From Christiangramia sp. OXR-203 (lineage in GTDB: Bacteria > Bacteroidota > Bacteroidia > Flavobacteriales > Flavobacteriaceae), in the NCBI RefSeq assembly GCF_034372165.1, contig NZ_CP139698.1, positions 372,001-436,000 on the forward strand: 64,000 nucleotides of DNA, in the 5' to 3' direction. Shown piece by piece: positions 14,426-22,771 of the stretch. Below the pieces are notes generated by a model. The model searched no databases. It was not told the origin of the DNA and worked only from the letters and a program-made list of their open reading frames with translations. Position 1 is the stretch's first letter; each line of letters starts with the position of its first letter. The translations under genes and the position numbers were made by a program.

Positions 14426-16807
14426 ATGAAACATTTATTATCTTTTGTGGCGCTGCTGGCAATTTCTGTTCAGGCCTATGCACAGGATTACAAAATCAGT
14501 GGTATCGTAACTGAAAATGGAAATCCTATCGATGGAGCTTCAGTTTATCTACAAAGTACAGGCTCTGGAACTTTGACCAACGAAAAAGGTTACTACGAAC
14601 TTGAACTTTCAGAAGGAAATTATACGGTTATCTTTTCCTTCGGAAATCAAAGAAGTAGAACTGTAAATCTAACCGAAGACACGACTTTAAATATTGATCT
14701 TGCCGGAGCGCAGGAATCTCTGGATGAAGTATTTTTATCTTCTGTGAGGGTGACCGATGAATCTCCAATTACCTATAGCAATTTAAGTAACGAAGAAATT
14801 GCCGACAGGAATCTTGGACAGGATATCCCGGTACTTATGAGCTATATGCCCAATGTGGTTACCACAACCGATGCCGGGAACGGTGTTGGATACACGGGAA
14901 TTCGTGTTCGTGGTAGTGATGCAACAAGGGTGAATGTAACCATCAACGGTGTGCCTTATAATGATTCTGAAAGTCAGGGAACTTTTTGGGTGAACCTGGG
15001 AGATTTTGCTTCTTCCGTAGAAAATTTACAGCTACAGCGTGGTGTGGGAACATCAACCAATGGAGCAGGTGCCTTTGGGGCGAGTCTTAACATCCTTACA
15101 GATGCTTACAAAGAAGAACCTCAGGGAGAGATCGCGAACAGTATTGGTTCTTACAATACTTTTAAACATACCGTAAAATTTAGCACTGGTCTTATTAATG
15201 ATCATTTCAGTTTTACTGGACGTGCTTCAAAAATTAGAAGTGATGGTTATATAGACCGGGCAAGTAGTGATTTAAAATCGTACTTTCTACAGGGATCTTT
15301 CGTAGATGATAATACACTTATTAAAGCACTTACTTTTGGTGGTAGCGAAAGAACATACCAGGCCTGGTATGGTATCGATGCTGAAACACTTGAAAATGAC
15401 CGCACATTTAATCCAGCAGGAATCTATACCGATGAAGATGGAAACACGAAATTCTATGACGGGCAGACAGATAATTATAAACAGGATCATTACCAGTTAC
15501 TATGGAACCAGGATTTTGGGTCTAACTGGTCTACAAATCTTGCACTTCACTATACCTATGGTCGTGGATATTACGAGGAATATGAAGAAGATGCAGATCT
15601 TCAGGAATTCGGACTTCCCTTATTCATGTCTAACGGAGAGGAAATTGCATCTTCAGATCTTGTAGGGACCAAATGGCTGGATAATCATTTCTACGGAACT
15701 GTTTTTAGCGTGAACTATGAAAATACAAACTGGGATCTTACGCTTGGTGGAGGATGGAACAAATATGAAGGTGATCATTATGGCGAGGTAATCTATACCA
15801 GATTTGCTAGAAATAGTGACCCTTACGAACCATACTATTTCAATCAGGCAGATAAAACCGACTTCAATATCTACGGAAAAGCAAACTTTGCGATTACTGA
15901 AAAACTTGGAGGTTATTTAGATCTTCAGTTAAGAACGGTGAACTATGAAACCGACGGACTTCTGGATGACCAGACTCGATTTTTAAACGATGATAACTTT
16001 AGTTTCTTTAATCCGAAGGCTGGGTTAACCTATCAATTGAATGAAGGTGACCAGTTCTACCTATCCTATGCACGTGCTCATCGTGAGCCAAGTCGTGGTG
16101 ATTACGAAAATGGAGATCCGGAACCTGAAGAATTGAATGATTTTGAACTTGGATGGAGACATCAAAGCACCAATTTCGTTTTGAACACAAACCTTTATTA
16201 TATGGATTATCAAAACCAGCTCGTGCTTACCGGTGGGCTTGATGATGTTGGGGCGTTTATTCGCCAGAATAGTGGAAATTCCTACCGACTTGGATTAGAG
16301 GTAGATGCAACAGTTAGAGTGACTGACAACTTTAATATTCGACCAAATGTTGCCTTAAGCCGAAATAAAAATGTGGACTTTGTTTCCCCGTTCGATGGAG
16401 AACTGGTAGCCTATGGAGATACAGATATTTCATATTCACCTGAGATAGTCGCTGCGAACATGCTGGATTACTCACCGGTGAACGGGCTCGAACTTAAATT
16501 TCTCTCTAAATATGTTGGGGAGCAGTTTATGAGTAATGTAGAAGCAGAAAATTCTAAACTGGACAGCTATTTCGTGAACGATTTTAATGTGCAGTATACC
16601 TGGGAAAAAGCCTGGATGTTTCGTGAGATCGTACTTACAGGGCTGGTAAATAATATATTTGGAGAAGAATACGTGTCTAACGGGTATTATTATACCTATG
16701 ATATTTCCAGCGATACTAATCCATCTGGAGTGCAAACCTTTGATGGAGCTGGATATTATCCACAGGCAACAACAAACTTCTTACTTGGACTTACATTGAA
16801 GTTTTAA
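14426..16807 (+). CDS. TonB-dependent outer-membrane receptor, probably for thiamine
   Basis: The protein has 793 residues from the ATG at 14426; a TTG two codons earlier is possible but unneeded. A signal peptide ends QAYAQ. It is followed by a carboxypeptidase-regulatory-like domain (about 20-105, YKISGIVTENGNPIDGASVYL), a plug domain (DIPVLMSYMPNVVTTTD; GIRVRGSDATRVNVTINGVP) and a 22-strand-type barrel ending ATTNFLLGLTLKF with terminal Phe. The leader holds a TPP riboswitch, so the substrate is most likely thiamine or a thiamine derivative. It is transcribed alone and ends at a strong terminator. Confidence 0.94.
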   Translation: MKHLLSFVALLAISVQAYAQDYKISGIVTENGNPIDGASVYLQSTGSGTLTNEKGYYELELSEGNYTVIFSFGNQRSRTVNLTEDTTLNIDLAGAQESLDEVFLSSVRVTDESPITYSNLSNEEIADRNLGQDIPVLMSYMPNVVTTTDAGNGVGYTGIRVRGSDATRVNVTINGVPYNDSESQGTFWVNLGDFASSVENLQLQRGVGTSTNGAGAFGASLNILTDAYKEEPQGEIANSIGSYNTFKHTVKFSTGLINDHFSFTGRASKIRSDGYIDRASSDLKSYFLQGSFVDDNTLIKALTFGGSERTYQAWYGIDAETLENDRTFNPAGIYTDEDGNTKFYDGQTDNYKQDHYQLLWNQDFGSNWSTNLALHYTYGRGYYEEYEEDADLQEFGLPLFMSNGEEIASSDLVGTKWLDNHFYGTVFSVNYENTNWDLTLGGGWNKYEGDHYGEVIYTRFARNSDPYEPYYFNQADKTDFNIYGKANFAITEKLGGYLDLQLRTVNYETDGLLDDQTRFLNDDNFSFFNPKAGLTYQLNEGDQFYLSYARAHREPSRGDYENGDPEPEELNDFELGWRHQSTNFVLNTNLYYMDYQNQLVLTGGLDDVGAFIRQNSGNSYRLGLEVDATVRVTDNFNIRPNVALSRNKNVDFVSPFDGELVAYGDTDISYSPEIVAANMLDYSPVNGLELKFLSKYVGEQFMSNVEAENSKLDSYFVNDFNVQYTWEKAWMFREIVLTGLVNNIFGEEYVSNGYYYTYDISSDTNPSGVQTFDGAGYYPQATTNFLLGLTLKF

Positions 16808-16830
16808 ACCAATTTTAATGCATTTTTAGC

Positions 16831-16876
16831 AGCCTTCTTTTCAAATTGTAGGGGTTTGAAGAGAAGGCTTTTTTTT
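16831..16876. terminator. Bidirectional intrinsic terminator
   Basis: A 15-bp stem (16831-16845 with 16855-16869, one G-U) has a 9-nt loop and is followed by T7 on the plus strand. It serves the receptor gene. The convergent lipoprotein gene ends at 16875, so its transcript can use the same hairpin. Confidence 0.85.
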
Positions 16877-17303
16877 AGTTGAAGATCTGCAGTACGTTGC
16901 CAGACCGCTCAACTCTATATGGTTTCATACCGTATTCACCTTCTCCTTCTGAAAGTTGTCCTGTGATCACATTATAAGAATTATCATCACAATTACAGTT
17001 TGCGATCACACCATTCAGTGTCATTGCAGAACAGGATCTTGGCGGGTGGTTTGGATCACTTAGTTCAAAAGCTACAAATTGATCATTGTTAATATTGTAA
17101 ATAACAACACCTTTTACTCCATAATTGTAGGTCGCGTAAGCGTTTCCTGGAAACTGAAGATCGTTGTATTCAGGTAAAGATAAATTTACCTGAAACCTGA
17201 AATTTAGATCTGCGAGATTTGGGTTGTTGTTAAACGAATCATCAGACCCGGAACAGGCTGTAAGTAGTACATAAATTGGAAATAGACTAAGTAGTTTCTT
17301 CAT
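16875..17303 (-). CDS. Lipoprotein with degenerate Rieske-like domain
   Basis: The protein has 142 residues from the ATG at 17301-17303, and the start gives a proper lipoprotein signal (MKKLLSLFPIYVLLTAC). The acylated Cys is followed by SGSDDSF, an acidic stretch consistent with surface export in Flavobacteriia. The rest (VNLSLPEYNDLQFPGNAY.. GVKGVVIYN.. SDPNHPPRSCSAMTLNGVIANCNC) follows a Rieske-fold protein. The usual CxH...CxxH iron-sulfur ligands are only partly present: cysteines without the paired histidines. A 2Fe-2S cluster is therefore doubtful. The frame is open to 17387 but the longer version lacks a signal peptide. Confidence 0.75.
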   Translation of the reverse strand: MKKLLSLFPIYVLLTACSGSDDSFNNNPNLADLNFRFQVNLSLPEYNDLQFPGNAYATYNYGVKGVVIYNINNDQFVAFELSDPNHPPRSCSAMTLNGVIANCNCDDNSYNVITGQLSEGEGEYGMKPYRVERSGNVLQIFN

Positions 17304-17333
17304 ATAAATTGAATTCAGTCGAAAATAATATAA

Positions 17334-17364
17334 TTGCTCCAAAAGATTAAATTTCTTACATTTG
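17334..17364 (+). promoter_or_regulatory. Plus-strand promoter upstream of greA
   Basis: TTG (17334-17336), a 20-bp spacer and an exact TACATTTG (17357-17364) would start a transcript near 17371 and give greA a leader of about 180 nt. It overlaps the upstream region of the divergent lipoprotein gene. Confidence 0.65.
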
Positions 17365-17371
17365 TTCAAAG

Positions 17372-17537
17372 AAATCCCGTAATTCATGGGATTTTTTTAA
17401 TTAATAATGCAATAGTTTGAACCCGGAGCACTAAAAATTTGTAGATCCGGGCTTTTCCACGTCGTGGAACCATAAAAATTACCAGATCATTAAGCTATTA
17501 ATTCCGCAATCTAACCCTGGGTTATTTCCGCGGAATT
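17372..17537 (+). promoter_or_regulatory. Structured greA leader with several hairpins
   Basis: Four hairpins occur in order. The first is AATCCC/GGGATT followed by T7 (about 17372-17397), which looks like a terminator at the very 5' end of the transcript. The second is CCCGGA/TCCGGG followed by CTTTT (about 17421-17453). The third is a small CCACG/CGTGG element (about 17458-17468). The fourth is an 8-bp AATTCCGC/GCGGAATT stem (17500-17507 with 17530-17537) enclosing TAACCC/GGGTTA and ending 16 nt before the greA ATG. Attenuation or feedback by GreA is a hypothesis only. Confidence 0.45.
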
Positions 17538-17553
17538 TTAAAACGATAAAGTT

Positions 17554-18030
17554 ATGAGTAAAGTATCTTATTACACCCCTGAAGGGTTGAAAAAACTTAG
17601 AGATGAGCTCAACCAATTGAAAGATGTTGAGAGACCAAAAGCGTCAAATGCTATTGGTGAAGCGAGAGATAAGGGAGATCTTAGTGAAAACGCTGAATAT
17701 GATGCTGCCAAGGAAGCCCAAGGATTACTGGAATTGAAAATTTCCAAACTGGAAGAAGTTATGGCTAACGCACGAGTGATCGATGAATCTCAACTGGATA
17801 CTTCCAAAGTGCTAGTGCACTCGCATGTAAAAATTAAAAACCAGACCAACGGAGCAGAGATGACTTATAAGCTGGTTGCACAAAGCGAAGCCGATTTAAA
17901 ATCTGGAAAGATCTCTGTAGATTCTCCAATTGGTAAAGGTTTACTTGGAAAAAAAGTAGGCGATACTGCTGAAATTCAGGTGCCCAACGGTACAGTTACC
18001 TTTGATGTGATCGAGATCTGGAGAGAGTAA
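17554..18030 (+). CDS. greA: Transcription elongation factor GreA
   Basis: The protein has 158 residues, the standard GreA length. The N-terminal coiled coil includes GEARDKGDLSENAEYDAAKE, the tip with the two acidic residues that enter the RNA polymerase secondary channel. The C-terminal FKBP-like domain has SPIGKGLLGKKVGDTAEIQVPNG. It rescues backtracked polymerase by stimulating transcript cleavage. It is followed by its own terminator, so it is not strictly in an operon with the HIT gene. The unusually structured leader is noted separately. Confidence 0.97.
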   Translation: MSKVSYYTPEGLKKLRDELNQLKDVERPKASNAIGEARDKGDLSENAEYDAAKEAQGLLELKISKLEEVMANARVIDESQLDTSKVLVHSHVKIKNQTNGAEMTYKLVAQSEADLKSGKISVDSPIGKGLLGKKVGDTAEIQVPNGTVTFDVIEIWRE

Positions 18031-18053
18031 CAGTTCATTACAGTTAAAATATG

Positions 18054-18100
18054 ATCCTTTTCTTTCATCTTATTTTTAAGATTTGAGAAAAGGATTTTTT
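18054..18100 (+). terminator. greA terminator
   Basis: ATCCTTTTCT (18054-18063) pairs perfectly with AGAAAAGGAT (18086-18095). A loop with an internal CTTA/TAAG pairing separates the arms, and T6 follows. It lies between greA and the HIT gene. Confidence 0.75.
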
Positions 18101-18130
18101 AATTTTAAGGCAAACCAACCATACTAAATT

Positions 18131-18526
18131 ATGTCAACCTTATTTACAAAAATCGTTAGAGGAGAAGTACCAGCTTATAAAGTAGCAGAGAACAGTCAGT
18201 TTCTTGCATTCCTCGATGTGAATCCAAACGGGAAAGGTCACACGCTCTGCATTCCGAAAAAGGAAGTGGATAAGATCTGGGACCTTGAGGAAGAGATCTA
18301 CCAGGAATTAATGCGTTTCTCCAGAAGTGTTGCTCTTGCACTTGAGAAGACCGTTCCCTGCAAAAGAGTGGGAATGGCCGTTATTGGACTAGAAGTGCCA
18401 CATACCCATGTACATCTTATTCCTTTAAATACTATGGATGAAATGAACTTCTCCAACAAAGTGAAAATGACTGAAGAGGAATTTCAGGAACTTGCAGAAA
18501 AAATTCATGCGAACGTAGAGTTGTGA
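18131..18526 (+). CDS. HIT family nucleotide hydrolase/transferase
   Basis: This 131-residue HIT domain protein has the catalytic histidine triad in HTHVHLIPL near residues 96-104. It also has FLDVNPNGKGHTLCIPKK, typical of the HinT-like branch. Family enzymes hydrolyse AMP-lysine-type phosphoramidates or dinucleoside polyphosphates. It is cytoplasmic. Its TGA overlaps the GTG start of the thioesterase gene, so the two are translationally coupled. Confidence 0.93.
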   Translation: MSTLFTKIVRGEVPAYKVAENSQFLAFLDVNPNGKGHTLCIPKKEVDKIWDLEEEIYQELMRFSRSVALALEKTVPCKRVGMAVIGLEVPHTHVHLIPLNTMDEMNFSNKVKMTEEEFQELAEKIHANVEL

Positions 18527-18936
18527 AAGAAATCGCAGATTATAAACTGAGCCTGGAACTCAGGATAGACTGGAGCGATCTGGATATGTATCAGCATGTG
18601 AATAATATCACGTTCATGCGCTTTATGCAAAGTGGTAGAGTCAATTTCTGGGAAGCAACCGGTATCCACGAGTTCTATCAGAAAACAAATAAGGGAACCA
18701 TGCTGGTGTCTACGAATTGTGATTTCAAGCGGCCTTTACACTATCCGGGAATTGCACGAATTTTGACCAGGTTGGATAAGGTAGGAAATAGTAGCTTCTC
18801 CATAAGACACTTGATAGTGAACAATGAGAATCAGATCTGTGCCGAAGGACTGGATACAGTAGTCTGCTATGATTTTGATAAGAACTGCACTTTCCCGGTT
18901 CCAGATTGGTTAAGGAAAAAGATAAGCCAGTATTAG
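18523..18936 (+). CDS. Hotdog-fold acyl-CoA thioesterase
   Basis: The 137-residue protein starts at a GTG within the GTGA overlap with the HIT gene. The signature WSDLDMYQHVNNITFMRFMQ matches the 4-hydroxybenzoyl-CoA/YbgC thioesterase group, with the catalytic Asp in the first loop. It probably hydrolyses short- or medium-chain acyl-CoA; the exact substrate is unknown. Its end overlaps the convergent kinase gene by 4 bp. Confidence 0.86.
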   Translation: MKEIADYKLSLELRIDWSDLDMYQHVNNITFMRFMQSGRVNFWEATGIHEFYQKTNKGTMLVSTNCDFKRPLHYPGIARILTRLDKVGNSSFSIRHLIVNNENQICAEGLDTVVCYDFDKNCTFPVPDWLRKKISQY

Positions 18937-20081
18937 ATCTTTTTAAGACTTATCTGGAAGGTCGTGCCTTTTCCAATCTCACTTTTAGCAACCTTGATCT
19001 TACCCTGGTGATATTCCTCTATAATTCTTCTGGCTAAAGAAAGACCAAGTCCCCAACCACGTTTTTTGGTGGTTTGTCCGGGCTCGAAGATCACTTTAAA
19101 TTTGTTCTTGTCGATGCCTTTTCCTGTATCTGTAATGTAGATATGTGCCTGCTTCATATCCTGCTTGATCTCGATCAAAAGCTCTCCTTTTCCACGCATG
19201 GCATCTATTGCATTCTTAACCAGGTTTTCTATGGTCCAGCTATAGAGTTGTTCATTAAGCATAACCCAGATTGGTTGCCTTGGAGTCTGAATGCTGAAAT
19301 CAATTAGATTGGAACTTCTCAATTTCAAATAGTCAAAACTTTCCCGGGTAGCTTCTACAATATTTATCTCCTTCAGATTTGGTGCTGATCCAATTTTCGA
19401 AAATCTTTCAGTAATGGTCTGTAAGCGGTCGATATCCTTTTCCATCTCCTTGATATAAGAAGGATCCACATCTTCAGATTTTAAAATTTCCGTCCACCCG
19501 ATTAAGGAGCTCAGCGGAGTCCCGATTTGATGGGCAGTCTCCTTGGCCATACCCGCCCACAACTTGTTCTGTTCACTATTCTTTGTAGTTGTATAAAAGA
19601 AGTAAACGACCCCAATAAACAGAAAGCCTATAAGAGTAAGACCAATAGGGTAGTATTTGAGTTTATTAAGTGCGGGTGAATTTCCGTAGTATAAATTCTG
19701 GACCTGCCCTTCTCCAAGATCTACTGCAATTGGTTCGTTTTCCTCTTTAAGCTCAATTAGATATTCTTCTAATCTTTCGCGATCTTCCAGGATCACAGGA
19801 TCAATATTCGTCGTGTAGGCGATCGCTCCATCTTCATTGGTATGGATGATGGGAATCGTAGTGTTGTTATTCAGGATCTCAAGGATCAGGCTAAGATCAG
19901 CATCTTCGGGAGCTGCACTTAGTTCTTCCTGCGCCTGCGCCCAGATATTCATTTTAGCTCTTTCGTCTTCCTTAAGCCGTTGAAAAAAGATACTGGTGTT
20001 CCAAAGGACCAACGCGGTAACCACAAGACAGGAAAGAATGATAAACCAGCGATTGAAGCTGCGTTCGTCGGGTAGATTCAT
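18933..20081 (-). CDS. Membrane sensor histidine kinase without a linked regulator
   Basis: The protein has 382 residues: TM1 near 13-31, a periplasmic domain of about 110 residues, TM2 near 144-165, a HisKA-like domain and HATPase_c (NLVKNAIDAM, DTGKGI, GWGLGLSLARRI). The H-box reads ETAHQIGTPLSSLIGW, with HQIGTP replacing the usual H-[DE]-[LF]-R-[TS]-P. This variant is familiar in Bacteroidota kinases. No response regulator lies next to it, so its partner must be elsewhere. Confidence 0.9.
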   Translation of the reverse strand: MNLPDERSFNRWFIILSCLVVTALVLWNTSIFFQRLKEDERAKMNIWAQAQEELSAAPEDADLSLILEILNNNTTIPIIHTNEDGAIAYTTNIDPVILEDRERLEEYLIELKEENEPIAVDLGEGQVQNLYYGNSPALNKLKYYPIGLTLIGFLFIGVVYFFYTTTKNSEQNKLWAGMAKETAHQIGTPLSSLIGWTEILKSEDVDPSYIKEMEKDIDRLQTITERFSKIGSAPNLKEINIVEATRESFDYLKLRSSNLIDFSIQTPRQPIWVMLNEQLYSWTIENLVKNAIDAMRGKGELLIEIKQDMKQAHIYITDTGKGIDKNKFKVIFEPGQTTKKRGWGLGLSLARRIIEEYHQGKIKVAKSEIGKGTTFQISLKKI

Positions 20082-20170
20082 GTATTACTACGGCTTTATA
20101 GAATAAATATAAGCGTTTTAAAATGATTTTTATTGTAATGCTTTGGCTTTTCATTCCCTCTACATTTCTT

Positions 20171-20178
20171 TATCTTTG
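20171..20178 (+). promoter_or_regulatory. -7 element of the flavin reductase-like gene
   Basis: TATCTTTG matches TAnnTTTG exactly and lies 16 nt before the ATG at 20194, inside a longer open frame. It supports the shorter start. A TTTG at 20142-20145 is too distant for a normal -33. Confidence 0.45.
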
Positions 20179-20193
20179 GCGAAAATAAAGTAT

Positions 20194-21066
20194 ATGTTCA
20201 GTATAGAGCCAAAAGATATAGGTACAGGTAAATTACATCAGTATTTACTTGGGTCTATTGGACCAAGACCTATTGCTTTTGCAAGTACCATTGACGAGGA
20301 GGGGAAACCTAATTTATCTCCTTTTAGTTTTTTCAATGTTTTTGGGGCGAATCCTCCGGTTCTTATATTTTCTCCTGCCAGAAGAGGACGGGACAATACC
20401 ACCAAGCATACTTTTGAGAATGCAAAAAAAGTAGATGAGGTGGTGATCAATGTTGTAAATTACGACATTGTTCAGCAAATGTCGCTTTCAAGTACTGAGT
20501 ATGAAGAAGGTGTAAATGAGTTCGAGAAAGCCGGGCTTACAATGCTGAAATCTGATCTGGTGAAGCCATTTCGTGTGGCAGAATCTCCGGTTCAAATGGA
20601 ATGCAAGATCGTTGATATCATTGAAACCGGAACTGAAGGTGGAGCTGGAAATCTTGTGATCTGTCACGTGGTCAAGATCCATGTAAAGGAAGAAGTTCTG
20701 GATGAAAACGGTTATATCGATCAATATAAAATAGACCAGGTAGCCCGTATGGGTGGCAATTGGTATTCAAGAGCCAGAACAGGGATGTTCGAAGTTCCTA
20801 AGCCGCTTTCCACTTTAGGAATTGGGGTAGATGCAATGCCAGAAGAGATTAGAAACAGTAAAGTTCTAACTGGTAATGATCTTGGGAAACTTGGAAATGT
20901 AGAATCCTTGCCAGATGAAGCCGAAATTCAGGATTTTAAGAAACACGAAGCTGGAGTGGCTGAATTAGTTGAAAACAAGGATCAGGAGAAAATTCATAAA
21001 CAGGCACAGCGGTATCTTGAACAGGATGAGCCGATGAAAGCCTGGAAAATATTATTAGCAAAATAG
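20194..21066 (+). CDS. Flavin reductase-like, FMN-binding split-barrel protein
   Basis: The protein has 290 residues from the ATG at 20194. Residues 1-200 are a flavin_reduct split barrel (GSIGPRPIAFASTIDEEGKPNLSPFSFFN; FSPARRGRDNTTKHTFENAKK), close to proteins annotated as DIM6/NTAB-type flavoprotein reductases. A charged helical tail of about 60 residues follows. FMN binding is inferred from the fold; the substrate is unknown. The frame extends to 20143, but the preferred start follows a -7 box and fits family N-termini. It is followed 7 nt later by the DUF3127 gene, probably co-transcribed. Confidence 0.88.
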   Translation: MFSIEPKDIGTGKLHQYLLGSIGPRPIAFASTIDEEGKPNLSPFSFFNVFGANPPVLIFSPARRGRDNTTKHTFENAKKVDEVVINVVNYDIVQQMSLSSTEYEEGVNEFEKAGLTMLKSDLVKPFRVAESPVQMECKIVDIIETGTEGGAGNLVICHVVKIHVKEEVLDENGYIDQYKIDQVARMGGNWYSRARTGMFEVPKPLSTLGIGVDAMPEEIRNSKVLTGNDLGKLGNVESLPDEAEIQDFKKHEAGVAELVENKDQEKIHKQAQRYLEQDEPMKAWKILLAK

Positions 21067-21073
21067 AGATAAA

Positions 21074-21445
21074 ATGGAAGTACAGGGAAAAATCAAATTA
21101 ATAGGAGATACAAAGACCTTCGGAAATAATGGGTTTCAGAAGAGAGAAATGGTTGTGACGACAGAGGAGCAATATCCTCAGCATATCATGATCGAATTCG
21201 TTCAGGATAAATGTAGTCTTCTGGATGCCTTTAAAGTAGGTCAGCCAGTAAAGGTTGGCATCAACCTTAGAGGTAGAGAATGGGTGAGCCCACAAGGGGA
21301 AACTAAATACTTTAATTCTGTACAGGGTTGGAGAATTGAGAACCTTGCCGCTCAACAGCCGTCTGGAGGTAACGTACCACCACCAGACCAGTTCGAGCCA
21401 GCAAGTGATTTGAACGAAGAGGATTATGACGATCTGCCTTTCTAA
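21074..21445 (+). CDS. DUF3127 OB-fold protein with an SSB-like acidic tail
   Basis: The 123-residue protein has an N-terminal small beta-barrel (MEVQGKIKLIGDTKTFG...), the DUF3127 family. A Pro/Gln/Gly-rich linker follows, then a C-terminal tip EEDYDDLPF. The tip closely resembles the SSB protein-interaction tip (DDDIPF in E. coli) that recruits RecQ, PriA, RecO and others. A role in single-strand DNA handling is inference. It probably shares a message with the upstream flavin reductase-like gene and ends at a strong terminator. Confidence 0.85.
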   Translation: MEVQGKIKLIGDTKTFGNNGFQKREMVVTTEEQYPQHIMIEFVQDKCSLLDAFKVGQPVKVGINLRGREWVSPQGETKYFNSVQGWRIENLAAQQPSGGNVPPPDQFEPASDLNEEDYDDLPF

Positions 21446-21465
21446 GGAGAAGTCTTATAAAAATT

Positions 21466-21498
21466 AAAAGTCCGGTGATTATTTCATCGGACTTTTTT
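21466..21498 (+). terminator. Intrinsic terminator after the DUF3127 gene
   Basis: The 13-bp stem AAAAGTCCGGTGA (21466-21478) pairs with TCATCGGACTTTT (21484-21496) with one G-U pair, a 5-nt loop and a T-run. Confidence 0.85.
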
Positions 21499-21523
21499 AA
21501 TTTCATTAAACAATTTTAAGCGC

Positions 21524-22162
21524 GTGTATTTTATAAGTCCGGACCAAAAATTTCCTCCAGTAGAGCTGGCAGATGAAGACGGTTTTCTAGCAGTTACCCG
21601 GGAACTTAGTATTGATCGAATACTGGAGGCTTATCACTTAGGGATCTTTCCTTGGTATAGTGAAGGCCAGCCTGTTTTATGGTGGTCGCCAGATCCCAGA
21701 ATGGTACTATTTCCTGAAGAGCTGAAGGTTTCGAAAAGTATGCGTCCTTACCTGAATCAAAACAAATTTCAGATAACTTTCAATCAGGATTTTGAAGCGG
21801 TCATCGATCACTGCGGAAAAGTTTTCAGAAAAGGTCAGGATGGTACCTGGATCACTCCGGAGATAAAGAGATCTTACCTGGAGTTACATCGAATGGGAAT
21901 AGCCATTTCAGCTGAAGTATGGGATGATCATACTTTGGTTGGAGGTTTATACGGAATTTATCTTCGGGAGAAAAAACTATTCTGCGGTGAAAGTATGTTT
22001 GCCAATGTGAGCAATGCGTCCAAGTTTGGATTTATAAAAATGGTCCGGAAGCTTCAGGAAGAAGGTATACAACTAATAGATTGCCAGGTGTATACAGATC
22101 ATCTTGCCAGCCTGGGAGCACGGGAAATTCCGAGAGAAGAGTTTTTTGGTTATCTAAAGTAG
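21524..22162 (+). CDS. aat: Leucyl/phenylalanyl-tRNA--protein transferase
   Basis: The protein has 212 residues from a GTG start. Hallmarks of Aat are LSIDRILEAYHLGIFPWY, LWWSPDPRMVLFPEEL, DGTWITPEIKRSYLELHRMG and GGLYGIYLREKKLFCGESMF. It adds Leu or Phe to proteins with N-terminal Arg or Lys and so marks them for ClpS/ClpAP degradation (N-end rule). It converges on the tag gene with a 3-nt gap. Confidence 0.96.
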   Translation: MYFISPDQKFPPVELADEDGFLAVTRELSIDRILEAYHLGIFPWYSEGQPVLWWSPDPRMVLFPEELKVSKSMRPYLNQNKFQITFNQDFEAVIDHCGKVFRKGQDGTWITPEIKRSYLELHRMGIAISAEVWDDHTLVGGLYGIYLREKKLFCGESMFANVSNASKFGFIKMVRKLQEEGIQLIDCQVYTDHLASLGAREIPREEFFGYLK

Positions 22163-22165
22163 CGA

Positions 22166-22768
22166 CTAATAGTTTTCAAGTTTCATCTTTTCACCAAGTT
22201 TCCGGATCTCATCATAACGAAAACAATCGATTTCATGGTCATTGACCATTCCGGTTGCCTGCATATGTGCATAGATCACTGTGGAGCCGGTAAACTTAAA
22301 ACCGCGTTTCTTCAGGTCTTTTGATAACTGGTCGCTGATATCTGTAGTCGCAGGTGCTTCCTTATAATTCTTTACTTTATTCTGTATTGGAGTGCCATCC
22401 ACAAAGTTCCAGATATACCTACAAAAACTGCCAAACTCATCCTGAATTTTGATGAATTGTTGTGCATTATTCACGGTGGCTCTAATTTTCAATTGGTTCC
22501 GGATGATTCCGGCATTTTCCATTAGTTTCGTGATCTTAGGTTCTTTATATAAAGCGATCTTTCTATAATCGAAATCATCAAATGCTTCCCTGAAATTATG
22601 CCTTTTTCTTAATACTGTGATCCAGCTCAATCCCGCCTGAAAGGTTTCAAGAGTAAGAAATTCAAATAAATTATGGTCATCAAGCACCGGAACTCCCCAT
22701 TCCTGGTCATGATAGGCTTCATAGAGCGCATCTCCTTCACACCAACCACATCGTTTTGGTTCTGCCAT
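22166..22768 (-). CDS. tag: DNA-3-methyladenine glycosylase I
   Basis: The 200-residue protein begins KRCGWCEGDALYEAYHDQEWG, with the N-terminal zinc-binding Cys (the partner His and Cys are near the C-terminus in NDHEIDCFRY). It contains FEFLTLETFQAGLSWITVL. Tag excises 3-methyladenine from alkylated DNA in base excision repair. It is the last gene of the ftsX operon on the minus strand, 3 nt after the TonB-like gene. Confidence 0.95.
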   Translation of the reverse strand: MAEPKRCGWCEGDALYEAYHDQEWGVPVLDDHNLFEFLTLETFQAGLSWITVLRKRHNFREAFDDFDYRKIALYKEPKITKLMENAGIIRNQLKIRATVNNAQQFIKIQDEFGSFCRYIWNFVDGTPIQNKVKNYKEAPATTDISDQLSKDLKKRGFKFTGSTVIYAHMQATGMVNDHEIDCFRYDEIRKLGEKMKLENY

Positions 22769-22771
22769 AGT

